Below, one piece after another: positions 1 to 6,354 of a stretch of DNA of 22,792 nt. The notes below the pieces were generated by a model. That model saw nothing but the letters and a program-made list of their open reading frames with translations, was not told the DNA's origin and ran no database searches. Source of the stretch: Alphaproteobacteria bacterium (GTDB taxonomy: Bacteria; Pseudomonadota; Alphaproteobacteria; CAAGCB01; CAG-977); contig CAAGEK010000022.1 of NCBI GenBank assembly GCA_900768845.1, forward strand, positions 1 through 22,792, written 5' to 3'. A program made the translations under genes and the position numbers. Position 1 is the first letter of the stretch. Each line of letters begins with the position of its first letter.

Positions 1-41
1 GTTGTTGCAATAGGTCGGAACTGATTATATCAAACTAAAAT

Positions 42-70
42 AAAGAGGCGGAGAAAACACCGCCTCTTTT
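42..70 (+). terminator. Rho-independent terminator of an upstream gene outside the window
   Basis: A 10-bp stem, AAAGAGGCGG (42-51) with CCGCCTCTTT (60-69), encloses an 8-nt A-rich loop and runs into a short T tract. No reading frame lies between base 1 and the hairpin, so it most likely ends a gene left of the window. Leading A residues would give a U tract on the other strand too, so it could act in both directions. Confidence 0.8.
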
Positions 71-111
71 CAGTCTAAAAAGTACATCGGAAATGTCTAA
101 AATCAGTCGCC

Positions 112-633
112 GTGTTACATTATGTCAAATATCATGATACCGAATGGGGAAAGCCCGAACATTCGGACGACAAATTGTTTGAACTTCTTATTTTAGAAGG
201 ATTTCAGGCCGGTTTGTCATGGGAATGCATTTTGAACAAAAGGGACAATTTTCGCAAGGCCTTTGATAATTTCGACATAGATAAAATAAGTGCTTATACG
301 GAAGAAAAATGCCAAGAGCTTTACGCAAACAGCTCTATTGTCCGCAACAAACTTAAGATTAACGCTTGTATTACAAACAGCTTCATTTTCAAACAAATTC
401 AAAAAGAATACGGTTCGTTTGACGCCTATATATGGGGCTTTACCGGCGGCAAAACGCTTATTGAAGATTACACTCTGAGGACAACCTCGCCCCTGTCGGA
501 CAAGATAGCAAAAGATTTGAAAAAACGCGGTATGAAATTTGTCGGTTCTACCATTATTTATTCTTATCTTCAGGCTGTCGGCATACTTAACGCCCACGGT
601 AAAGAATGTGACTGCTATCCCAAAAATCAATAA
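112..633 (+). CDS. tag: DNA-3-methyladenine glycosylase I (N-terminus uncertain)
   Basis: The enzyme removes 3-methyladenine from alkylated DNA, the first step of base excision repair in the cytoplasm. The family signature is clear: YHDTEWGKP near the start, LEGFQAGLSW, KKRGMKFVGSTI and a C-terminal HGKECDCYP. Tag is a zinc protein in which the ligands are an N-terminal Cys, the His of YHD, and a C-terminal His and Cys, and the last three are visible. The missing Cys is encoded in frame at 94-96, exactly 13 residues before the YHD histidine as in E. coli Tag, yet no ATG, GTG or TTG precedes it before the stop at 76-78. GTG at 112 is the first conventional start, but it has no ribosome site and would lose the Cys. 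An ATG at 93 is in another frame. The gene is therefore either 5'-damaged or uses an unusual start. The rest is full length. Confidence 0.85.
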   Translation: MLHYVKYHDTEWGKPEHSDDKLFELLILEGFQAGLSWECILNKRDNFRKAFDNFDIDKISAYTEEKCQELYANSSIVRNKLKINACITNSFIFKQIQKEYGSFDAYIWGFTGGKTLIEDYTLRTTSPLSDKIAKDLKKRGMKFVGSTIIYSYLQAVGILNAHGKECDCYPKNQ

Positions 634-819
634 CTCCTCCCGACTGTACTAATTTTTCGACAAGCAGTATCAAAAAACAGGTTCTTGCTTAATTGTTTTT
701 CGATATCTATACTTTACGCAACAAAAAAATCTTTGGACTAAAAAAAACGATGTGGAGAGTTTAATGCTACGGATCGCGGGATTTTATTAAATATTAATTT
801 AGAGACTGCCTACACCATA
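634..819. other. AT-rich spacer between tag and the small ORF
   Basis: No gene, tRNA or strong hairpin seen. The frame of the following small ORF is open from 742 onward without a usable ATG, GTG or TTG before 820, so bases 742-819 may be old coding sequence. No terminator is apparent after tag. Confidence 0.4.
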
Positions 820-1041
820 ATGCGAAAAAACAGCATCTTAATGCAATTAGAGCTAATGGATTATGGATATGATGGTACAGTTGAAGCCTCATCTCTAAGT
901 AAACATCTATATTACCAAAAATTTCATAACATCAATGAAATAGAAGAATATTTATTAGGGGCACCGGTAAAAGCTCAATTAAATTGGGAGGATTTTCAAC
1001 ATATAAAACAAATTGAAATTTTGAAAAAGATAATTCTCTGA
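820..1041 (+). CDS. Small hypothetical protein, possibly the 3' remnant of a longer gene
   Basis: A 73-codon frame that I do not recognise. It is rich in Leu, Ile, Tyr and Glu, with a predicted helical C-terminal end (VKAQLNWEDFQHIKQIEIL) and no signal peptide or membrane segment. The ATG at 820 lacks a Shine-Dalgarno sequence. The same frame is open for 26 codons upstream (from 742), and those codons look protein-like (FNATDRGILLNIN), but there is no conventional start there. This pattern fits a 5'-truncated gene better than an intact short one. It lies between tag and a broken GNAT gene in an AT-rich stretch that contains other damaged genes. Confidence 0.35.
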   Translation: MRKNSILMQLELMDYGYDGTVEASSLSKHLYYQKFHNINEIEEYLLGAPVKAQLNWEDFQHIKQIEILKKIIL

Positions 1042-1302
1042 TTTATAGGATTTCAAAAGTCTCAATCTGCCTGCTTAAATCCTTAAATTCCTCATAATCC
1101 TGAGTCCGATAACTGCACAGTATCGCGCACCATTTTTAACAAAAAGCACCTTTCGAAGTGCTTTTGTCGTATAAATCAAACCCCTCGACAAATCCGGTTT
1201 CCCGCTTCCCGAAAAAACATTTCTTCCTCAATTGCGGGATTGTTTTTATATTGTAATTTTCTTACGTCATTGTATCTTAAAAGAAAATTCCGGAGATTTA
1301 AT
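1042..1302. other. Spacer holding a terminator and a possible minus-strand coding scrap
   Basis: No complete gene. On the minus strand, about 1042-1128, a short open frame without a start encodes CSYRTQDYEEFKDLSRQIE-like sequence. It looks protein-like but is too short to assign. A terminator hairpin lies at 1142-1165. The GNAT ribosome site CGGAGA is at 1291-1296. Confidence 0.35.
1142..1165. terminator. Bidirectional terminator hairpin
   Basis: AAAAGCAC (1142-1149) pairs with GTGCTTTT (1158-1165) around an 8-nt loop. A run on one side and T run on the other allow action on either strand. It would end transcription from the tag/small-ORF side before the GNAT gene. Confidence 0.65.
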
Positions 1303-1941
1303 ATGAAAAAAGTCATTAAAACTAAACGATTGATTTTATCGCCCTTAGAACAGGAGGACAGCCCTTCATTTATTAAAATCGCTCAAAATATGCGGCAGAA
1401 AAAAACAGAAAATCATGATTACTTCTTATATTCCCGTTTCGACGACGCTGCTGTTAAAAATGAAGAAGATTTAATTGAAGCGGTGGATAAACTTTTACAA
1501 AGTGCAAACGACATAAAGCCGGAAGAAACCGTTCTACGCCTCAAGATTGCTTTAAAAAAGAACGAGGTCATAGGGTATGTCGGTTATCTGTATACTCCGG
1601 AAAATGATCCCCCGAGTGATTTCGGGATTTTTTTAGATCCGCACCATGAACATAAAGGATATGCTTTTGAAGCAGAAAAAGCTTTACTTGCGCACTTTTT
1701 TACAAATTGCGATAACAAAATATATCTTACCATTCATCCTGAAAATATATCCTCGCTTCATTTAAATCAAAAATGAGGAGCTGTTAAAACAGGTTATGAA
1801 AAAGAATCAAAATATGGTTCCGAGAGGGACGTTTTTGTTATAACTCGAGAAGCTTTTATCAAAACTGTTTGGAATAAAGAATTTTCATCGGACAAAGAAG
1901 AAGAAAAATTTCTTATAGAATATTTAAATCGGCACGACTAA
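1303..1941 (+). pseudogene. GNAT N-acetyltransferase interrupted by an in-frame TGA
   Basis: GNAT enzymes transfer acetyl from acetyl-CoA to an amine, and the substrate here is unknown. The ATG at 1303 has a good ribosome site (CGGAGA, 1291-1296) and opens with KTKRLILSPL, typical of the RimJ/RimL-like branch. A motif-A region is present (DFGIFLDPHHEHKGYAFEAE), followed by the motif-B asparagine segment HPENISSLHLNQK. Codon 158 (1774-1776) is TGA. Without any frame change the sequence resumes as GAVKTGYEKESKYG and continues to a TAA at 1939-1941, giving 212 codons, a normal GNAT length. LNQK-(L/M)-G is the usual family sequence, so TTA to TGA is the simplest lesion. TGA acts as a stop elsewhere in the window, so recoding as Trp is not supported. 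Confidence 0.8.
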
Positions 1942-2019
1942 ACTGTAAAAAATTTTCTTTTAATTCCGGCGCGATTTAAGTCCGATATTTGCAATGTATC
2001 GCATCCGTTCGTTAAAATG

Positions 2020-2028
2020 CCCCCCCCC
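2020..2028. repeat. C9 homopolymer upstream of the DXS-like gene
   Basis: Nine consecutive C residues about 45 bp upstream of the -35 box of the DXS-like gene. Such tracts can slip, but this one is outside the core promoter and outside any convincing reading frame. Confidence 0.6.
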
Positions 2029-2072
2029 TATCCCTCTCCGTTTCCTGCGTTTTTTTCGTGCGATATTTTTTC

Positions 2073-2103
2073 TTGACTTAGAGTCCGCTCTAAGGACTAG
2101 CCT
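2073..2103 (+). promoter_or_regulatory. MerR-type promoter with palindromic operator in a 19-bp spacer
   Basis: -35 TTGACT (2073-2078) and -10 TAGCCT (2098-2103) are separated by 19 bp, longer than the usual 17. The spacer is largely filled by the 18-bp dyad CTTAGAGTCCGCTCTAAG (2077-2094; 7-bp perfect arms, 4-bp centre). MerR-family activators act on exactly this layout, distorting an over-long spacer to start transcription. A start site near 2110 leaves a short leader with the GGAGG ribosome site at 2126-2130. No MerR gene is in the window. Confidence 0.6.
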
Positions 2104-2134
2104 CTCGGGAAAAAGCAAATCAACGGAGGAAAAT

Positions 2135-3907
2135 ATGAGCATTTTAGATAAAATCGAAAGCCCCTCGGATCTGAAAAAACTGTCGATCGACGAATTGTCC
2201 GACCTCGCCGGAGAAGTGCGTCAGGCCGTTTTGAAAAAGGTCAGCGAAGCCGGCGGCCATATCGGACCGAACCTCGGAATGGTTGAAGCGACCGTCGCAT
2301 TGCATTACGTTTTTGATTCCCCCCGCGACAAGTTCGTGTTTGACGTGTCGCATCAATGCTATCCGCATAAAATCCTGACAGGACGCAAAAAAGCTTTCTT
2401 GGATCCCTCCGCATATCATGATGTAACGGGCTATACGAATCCCCATGAAAGCGAACACGATTTCTTTACGGTCGGGCATACGTCGACTTCGATCAGTCTG
2501 GCGTGCGGACTGGCGAAAGCCCGCGACTTGAGGGGTGAAAAAGAGAACATCATTGCGATTATCGGCGACGGTTCGCTCAGCGGAGGAGAAGCCTATGAAG
2601 GATTGAACAACGCCGTCGAAGCCGGAACGAATATGATCGTTCTGGTCAACGACAACGAAATGTCCATCGGCGAAAACGCGGGCGGATTGTATAAAAACCT
2701 GAAACGTTTGCGCGATACGGACGGCACGGCCGAAGACAATTTTTTCAAAGCCGTCGATTTTGAATATCATTACGTTAAAAACGGTCACGATCTGAACGAA
2801 CTGATTTCCGTTTTCCGCACGGTCAAAGACTCGCCCCGTCCCGTCGTCGTTCATATGCACACGGTCAAAGGCAAAGGCTTCGCTCCGGCAGAAAACGACA
2901 AGGAAACCTATCATGCGGGCGGGCCGTTTTCTTTGGAAACGGGAGAATTCGTTTATAACGGCGGCGAAAACTATATGAGCATTACAGGCGGATTTCTGCG
3001 TGAAAAGATGAAAAACGATCCGTCAATAGCGGTCATCACCGCCGGCACGCCCGTTATTACGGGATTTGCTCCGGCGGAACGCAAAGCGTTGGGGAAGCAG
3101 TTCATTGACGTCGGCATCGCCGAAGAACACGCCGTCGCCATGGCTTCGGGAATGGCGAAAAACGGTGCGAAACCCGTTTTTTCCGTCTTCAGCACCTTTG
3201 TTCAGCGCACTTATGACCAATTGTCACAGGATTTGTGCATCAACAACAATCCCGCGTTGATTTTGGTGTACGCCGCCAGCCTGACGGGGTTCAACGACGT
3301 CACGCATTTATGCTGTTTCGACATCCCCGTCATGTCCAACATTCCCAATCTGGTTTATCTGGCTCCGACGTGCAAAAACGAATATCTGGCCATGCTTGAA
3401 TGGGGCGTTTCCCAACGCGAACATCCCGTTGCCATCCGCATCCCCGGAGGTTTCGGAGCGGAAGAATTATGGTCGGGCGATAAAACGATTGCCCCCGATT
3501 TTTCCGATCTGAACACGTTTGAAGTCGAAGAAAAAGGATCGGAAATCGCCATCGTCGCTTTAGGTTCGTTCTTCCGGCGAGGCAAAGAGCTGAAAGCCGC
3601 GTTGAAAGACAAAACGGGCATTGATGCGACGTTGATCAATCCGCGCTTTATCACAGGGCTGGATGAAACGTTGCTCCGTTCCTTGAAAAAGGATCACAAA
3701 CTCGTTGTCACGCTGGAAGACGGCGTTCTGGACGGCGGGTTCGGTGAAAAAATCTCGCGGTTCTACGGCTCGTCCGATATGAAAGTCGTGAATTTCGGCG
3801 GAAAGAAAGAGTTCACCGACCGTTTGAGCGCGCAAGAAACGCTGGAACGCAATCATCTGACAACGGAATTAATGCTGGCGGATATTGCGGCCGTTTTAAC
3901 GCACTAA
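2135..3907 (+). CDS. dxs: Short DXS-like thiamine-diphosphate enzyme with altered substrate pocket
   Basis: Family: 1-deoxy-D-xylulose-5-phosphate synthase, which joins pyruvate and glyceraldehyde 3-phosphate for isoprenoid, thiamine and pyridoxal synthesis. The ATG at 2135 follows GGAGG, and 590 residues is shorter than the usual ~620. ThDP-fold motifs are present: SHQCYPHKILTGRK, GHTSTSISLACGLA, GDGSLSGGEA (about 144-153), NDNEMSI and the catalytic GIAEEHAV (Glu330). Aligned by eye without gaps to E. coli DXS from Glu370 to Arg478, the residues matching H49, E370, R398 and H431 are kept. Y392 reads Phe352, R420 reads Ala380, D427 reads Asn387 and R478 reads Gly438. The two lost arginines bind the aldehyde phosphate in DXS, so the true acceptor may differ. 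The symbol denotes family only. The gene is monocistronic, with its own promoter and terminator. Confidence 0.85.
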   Translation: MSILDKIESPSDLKKLSIDELSDLAGEVRQAVLKKVSEAGGHIGPNLGMVEATVALHYVFDSPRDKFVFDVSHQCYPHKILTGRKKAFLDPSAYHDVTGYTNPHESEHDFFTVGHTSTSISLACGLAKARDLRGEKENIIAIIGDGSLSGGEAYEGLNNAVEAGTNMIVLVNDNEMSIGENAGGLYKNLKRLRDTDGTAEDNFFKAVDFEYHYVKNGHDLNELISVFRTVKDSPRPVVVHMHTVKGKGFAPAENDKETYHAGGPFSLETGEFVYNGGENYMSITGGFLREKMKNDPSIAVITAGTPVITGFAPAERKALGKQFIDVGIAEEHAVAMASGMAKNGAKPVFSVFSTFVQRTYDQLSQDLCINNNPALILVYAASLTGFNDVTHLCCFDIPVMSNIPNLVYLAPTCKNEYLAMLEWGVSQREHPVAIRIPGGFGAEELWSGDKTIAPDFSDLNTFEVEEKGSEIAIVALGSFFRRGKELKAALKDKTGIDATLINPRFITGLDETLLRSLKKDHKLVVTLEDGVLDGGFGEKISRFYGSSDMKVVNFGGKKEFTDRLSAQETLERNHLTTELMLADIAAVLTH

Positions 3908-3916
3908 GACAACTTA

Positions 3917-3944
3917 AAAAGCCCGCTTTGAACGGCGGGCTTTT
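3917..3944. terminator. Bidirectional terminator between DXS-like gene and the convergent minus-strand gene
   Basis: GCCCGC (3921-3926) pairs with GCGGGC (3935-3940), extended by flanking A4 and T4. It lies between two convergent stops (3907 and 3968), so it can serve both. Confidence 0.85.
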
Positions 3945-3967
3945 CTATGATCCGGAAAAACCAAAAA

Positions 3968-5506
3968 TTACCATGAACGGTCGGATTTAGCGATAATCGC
4001 CCGTTTTGTTACAGACACTTTTTGCATTTTTTCGTTAAAACCGGAGCGGGAAGACTGTTGTTTCGATGACGCCTCCGCAGAATTGCTCATCAGCATTTTC
4101 ATCAATCCCGATCCCCTGAGGACGGCCTTTTTAGCGGGAGCCTCCCTTTTAAGTCCGGTTACTTTCCCGTTTTCCGCATCCCGTGTTTTTCCCAAGGTAT
4201 GTTTTTGCTTGGCCAGCTTTGCCGTTTTTCGGTCTACGCGCATTTTCGCACGAGAACGGATTTCATTGCGAACCAAACGCCGTTTCAGATCACCGGCAGT
4301 CTTCGACAGCATTTCTTTGGCCGAATGAACGGCCTGCCCCAAATAATCCGAAACCTTTTGAGCCGCTTTTTTGAATTCTTCCGAATCAAAGAACTTTGCG
4401 GCAGATTTCAAGAGATCGCCGGTTATATCTTTGCCCTGAAAACCGCCCTTTCTTTCTCCATCGCGGTTTCCGACCTTAAAAAATCTCCCGTGAGGTTGTG
4501 CCTGATTATCCGCCCCGTCAAGACGGCCGGACGCTTTTTCTCCGTCGCGGCTTCCGAGCTTAAAAAATCTCCCGTGAGGTTGTGCTTGATTATCCGCCCC
4601 GTCAAGACGGCCGGACGCCTTTTCTCCGTCGCGGCTCCCGACCTTAAAAAATCTTCCGTAAGGTTGTGCCTGATTATCCGCCCCGTCAAGACGACTTGAA
4701 GTTTTTCCGTCGCCGCCGTCTTCCCGTCCGGCCGGAAAGAAACGCCCGTTTGCGGATGAAACACTTTCAAGGCCGCCCTTTTCAGGATTATCCGGAGCCC
4801 GAACGGTTTCGCGATCGGCGGGAGACAGTTTGGCCGACAAAGCGGAATGCATATTGACGACGTAACAGTCCGTATCCTTTGAACGTTTCGGATCCGCCTG
4901 TTGATTCGCCCATTCTTTTATGGGTTTGCGGACAATTTCCGGATTGGCGCACGAAAACAACGGCTCGCCGTTTTCATTCACCCCGACAAACATGGCGGCG
5001 TGCATTCCCGTTGAAGTGTTTCCCGAACGTTTTAATAAAACAAGGGATCCTTTCGGAATCGAACCGTCCTGATACCCCCGCACCAACATATCGCCCAATG
5101 TCGTCCCTTCCGGAGCATCTTTCAAGCTTTGACCGCAAGCCTTCAAAGCGTCGTTTTTGTTTGATTCGAAATAATTCGCGGCGGCGGGGCAAGAAATCTG
5201 CGGACTTCCCCAAGCCTTTGAAGCATACGTTTCACGTTCGGCGGCCGTAAATTGCAACAGGCCGTTTTCTTTCGGAGAAACGCCGTTTTTATTCATCGCC
5301 GCCCCCAAAGAATAGGTATATGCGCCTAAACAGTAAAGATTTGAATGATCTGCACACGACGGAACATATTTGGAAACAGCGGCGGCGTTTCCCTGAGCTT
5401 TTTTTGCTTCGCTGATCGCCACTATGCGCCGTTCAAAATCCGCAACGGCATCATTCATTATTTTATCGGCATCCGCTGTATTCGAAGAATTGAACTCTGA
5501 TTGCAT
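3968..5506 (-). CDS. NlpC/CHAP-like papain-fold protein with 28-residue repeats and basic tail
   Basis: Not assigned to a named family. The first ~220 residues have the layout of an NlpC/P60 or CHAP cysteine peptidase/amidase. A candidate nucleophile Cys lies in NLYCLGAYTYSLG, then PKGSLVLLKRSG, then a candidate catalytic His in GMHAAMFVGVNENGEPLF. There is no signal peptide or membrane segment. The middle holds three near-identical 28-residue repeats (RLDGADNQAQP...GRFFK...GSRDGEKASG) with a weaker fourth start upstream. The C-terminal ~130 residues are strongly Lys/Arg-rich and probably helical. I chose ATG 5506 (MQSEFN) with AAAGGC ahead. The frame opens 13 codons earlier at 5545, where AGGTGGAG would sit inside the coding sequence. 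A peptidoglycan or host-target amidase is possible, but the activity is inferred from fold-like motifs only. Confidence 0.6.
   Translation of the reverse strand: MQSEFNSSNTADADKIMNDAVADFERRIVAISEAKKAQGNAAAVSKYVPSCADHSNLYCLGAYTYSLGAAMNKNGVSPKENGLLQFTAAERETYASKAWGSPQISCPAAANYFESNKNDALKACGQSLKDAPEGTTLGDMLVRGYQDGSIPKGSLVLLKRSGNTSTGMHAAMFVGVNENGEPLFSCANPEIVRKPIKEWANQQADPKRSKDTDCYVVNMHSALSAKLSPADRETVRAPDNPEKGGLESVSSANGRFFPAGREDGGDGKTSSRLDGADNQAQPYGRFFKVGSRDGEKASGRLDGADNQAQPHGRFFKLGSRDGEKASGRLDGADNQAQPHGRFFKVGNRDGERKGGFQGKDITGDLLKSAAKFFDSEEFKKAAQKVSDYLGQAVHSAKEMLSKTAGDLKRRLVRNEIRSRAKMRVDRKTAKLAKQKHTLGKTRDAENGKVTGLKREAPAKKAVLRGSGLMKMLMSNSAEASSKQQSSRSGFNEKMQKVSVTKRAIIAKSDRSW
4461..4700 (-). repeat. 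84-bp tandem repeat, three copies, inside the NlpC/CHAP-like gene
   Basis: Copies start at 4461, 4545 and 4629 on the plus-strand numbering. The first two are nearly identical and the third diverges after about 70 bp. The period is 28 codons, so gain or loss of a unit keeps the frame. High nucleotide identity implies recent duplication or ongoing homogenisation. Confidence 0.9.
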
Positions 5507-5622
5507 CACTTTTGCCTTTAAAAAACTCCACCTAAGGTTAAGCATACAAAAACGAGTGAATAAACGGAAGCTTTTACTTTTAAACAGAGAAAAAAGTCAA
5601 AATTCCGTAACAAAAAGCTTTT

Positions 5623-6180
5623 TCAATTTTCTATTCTTTTTAAAACACGGCAAGGATTTCCGACGGCGACAACATTTGCGGGGATGTCTTTTGTCACCAC
5701 ACTTCCGGAACCGATAACGGCATTATCTCCGATGGTCACGCCGGGGTTGATGACAACACTGCCGCCGATCCAAACGTTATTGCCGATGGTCACCGGTTTT
5801 CCGAATTCCAACCCCGAATTGCGCGTTTCAACATCCAAAGGGTGTCCGGCCGCATAAATGCCGACATTCGGCGCGATAAAAACATTATCGCCTATTTTAA
5901 TATGGGCACAATCCAAAATAACCAGATTGTAATTGGAATAAAAATTTTCACCGATTTCAATAAAAGTCCCGTAATCGCATCGAAACGGCGGCTCAATCCA
6001 AAATTCTTTTCCCGTTTTTCCCAATAAACGGCGTATGATTTCCTTTCCCTTTTCCGTTTCGGACGGGTGCAGATTATTGTATTCAAAACACAACCGTTTT
6101 GCCCTTTGTCTGGCCTGAACCAATTCGGAATCTGCAGAAAAATACAACTTTCCCGCCAACATATCCTCTTTTGCCATCAT
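5623..6180 (-). CDS. maa: Maltose/galactoside O-acetyltransferase family (left-handed beta-helix)
   Basis: A cytoplasmic trimeric enzyme that acetylates sugars from acetyl-CoA. The physiological sugar is rarely known in this family. The protein opens with the maltose-acetyltransferase N-terminal helix region (KEDMLAGKLYFSAD...RLCFEYN). It then has hexapeptide repeats from about residue 75 (IEIGENFY, IKIGDNVFI, VTIGNNVWIG, VTIGDNAVIGSGSVVTKDI) and the catalytic His in YAAGHPLD. The ending VAVGNPCRVLKRI is typical. The length of 185 is standard and nothing appears broken. Two ATGs start the frame (6180 and 6177), with GGAAACGGGA upstream. It is transcribed in the same direction as the NlpC/CHAP-like gene downstream (77-bp gap). 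Cotranscription is possible, and I saw no terminator between them. Confidence 0.93.
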   Translation of the reverse strand: MMAKEDMLAGKLYFSADSELVQARQRAKRLCFEYNNLHPSETEKGKEIIRRLLGKTGKEFWIEPPFRCDYGTFIEIGENFYSNYNLVILDCAHIKIGDNVFIAPNVGIYAAGHPLDVETRNSGLEFGKPVTIGNNVWIGGSVVINPGVTIGDNAVIGSGSVVTKDIPANVVAVGNPCRVLKRIEN

Positions 6181-6300
6181 TCCCGTTTCCTTTTTTCAAT
6201 CAAGCTCGATCACATCCGGTATCATACCTTAAACGGATATAAAAAAGAAACACCGGCGATTTGCAAACAACCGCCGAAAATCAAAGAAAAGAGATATGAA

Positions 6301-6331
6301 AAAACGCCCGAGAAATTTCCGCGGGCGTTTT
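6301..6331 (-). terminator. Terminator of the TMEM43-family gene
   Basis: AAAACGCCCG (6301-6310) pairs with CGGGCGTTTT (6322-6331) around an 11-nt loop, 24 bp past the stop of the minus-strand TMEM43-like gene. Flanking A/T runs make it usable on both strands. Confidence 0.8.
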
Positions 6332-6354
6332 GTTCAATAGGTAAAAAGCGTTCT

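Noticed and set aside
1774..1776. UGA read as Trp or selenocysteine in the GNAT gene
   Set aside because: Several real genes here end with TGA, TGG is used normally, and no selenocysteine insertion hairpin was seen right after the codon.
1994..2134. N-terminal extension of the DXS-like frame through the C9 tract
   Set aside because: The extension covers the predicted promoter and ribosome site; ATG 2135 with GGAGG matches family N-termini.
4199..4699. 166-codon plus-strand frame with repeats
   Set aside because: It is the antisense shadow of the 84-bp repeats in the minus-strand NlpC/CHAP-like gene, whose frame is longer and carries the domain motifs.
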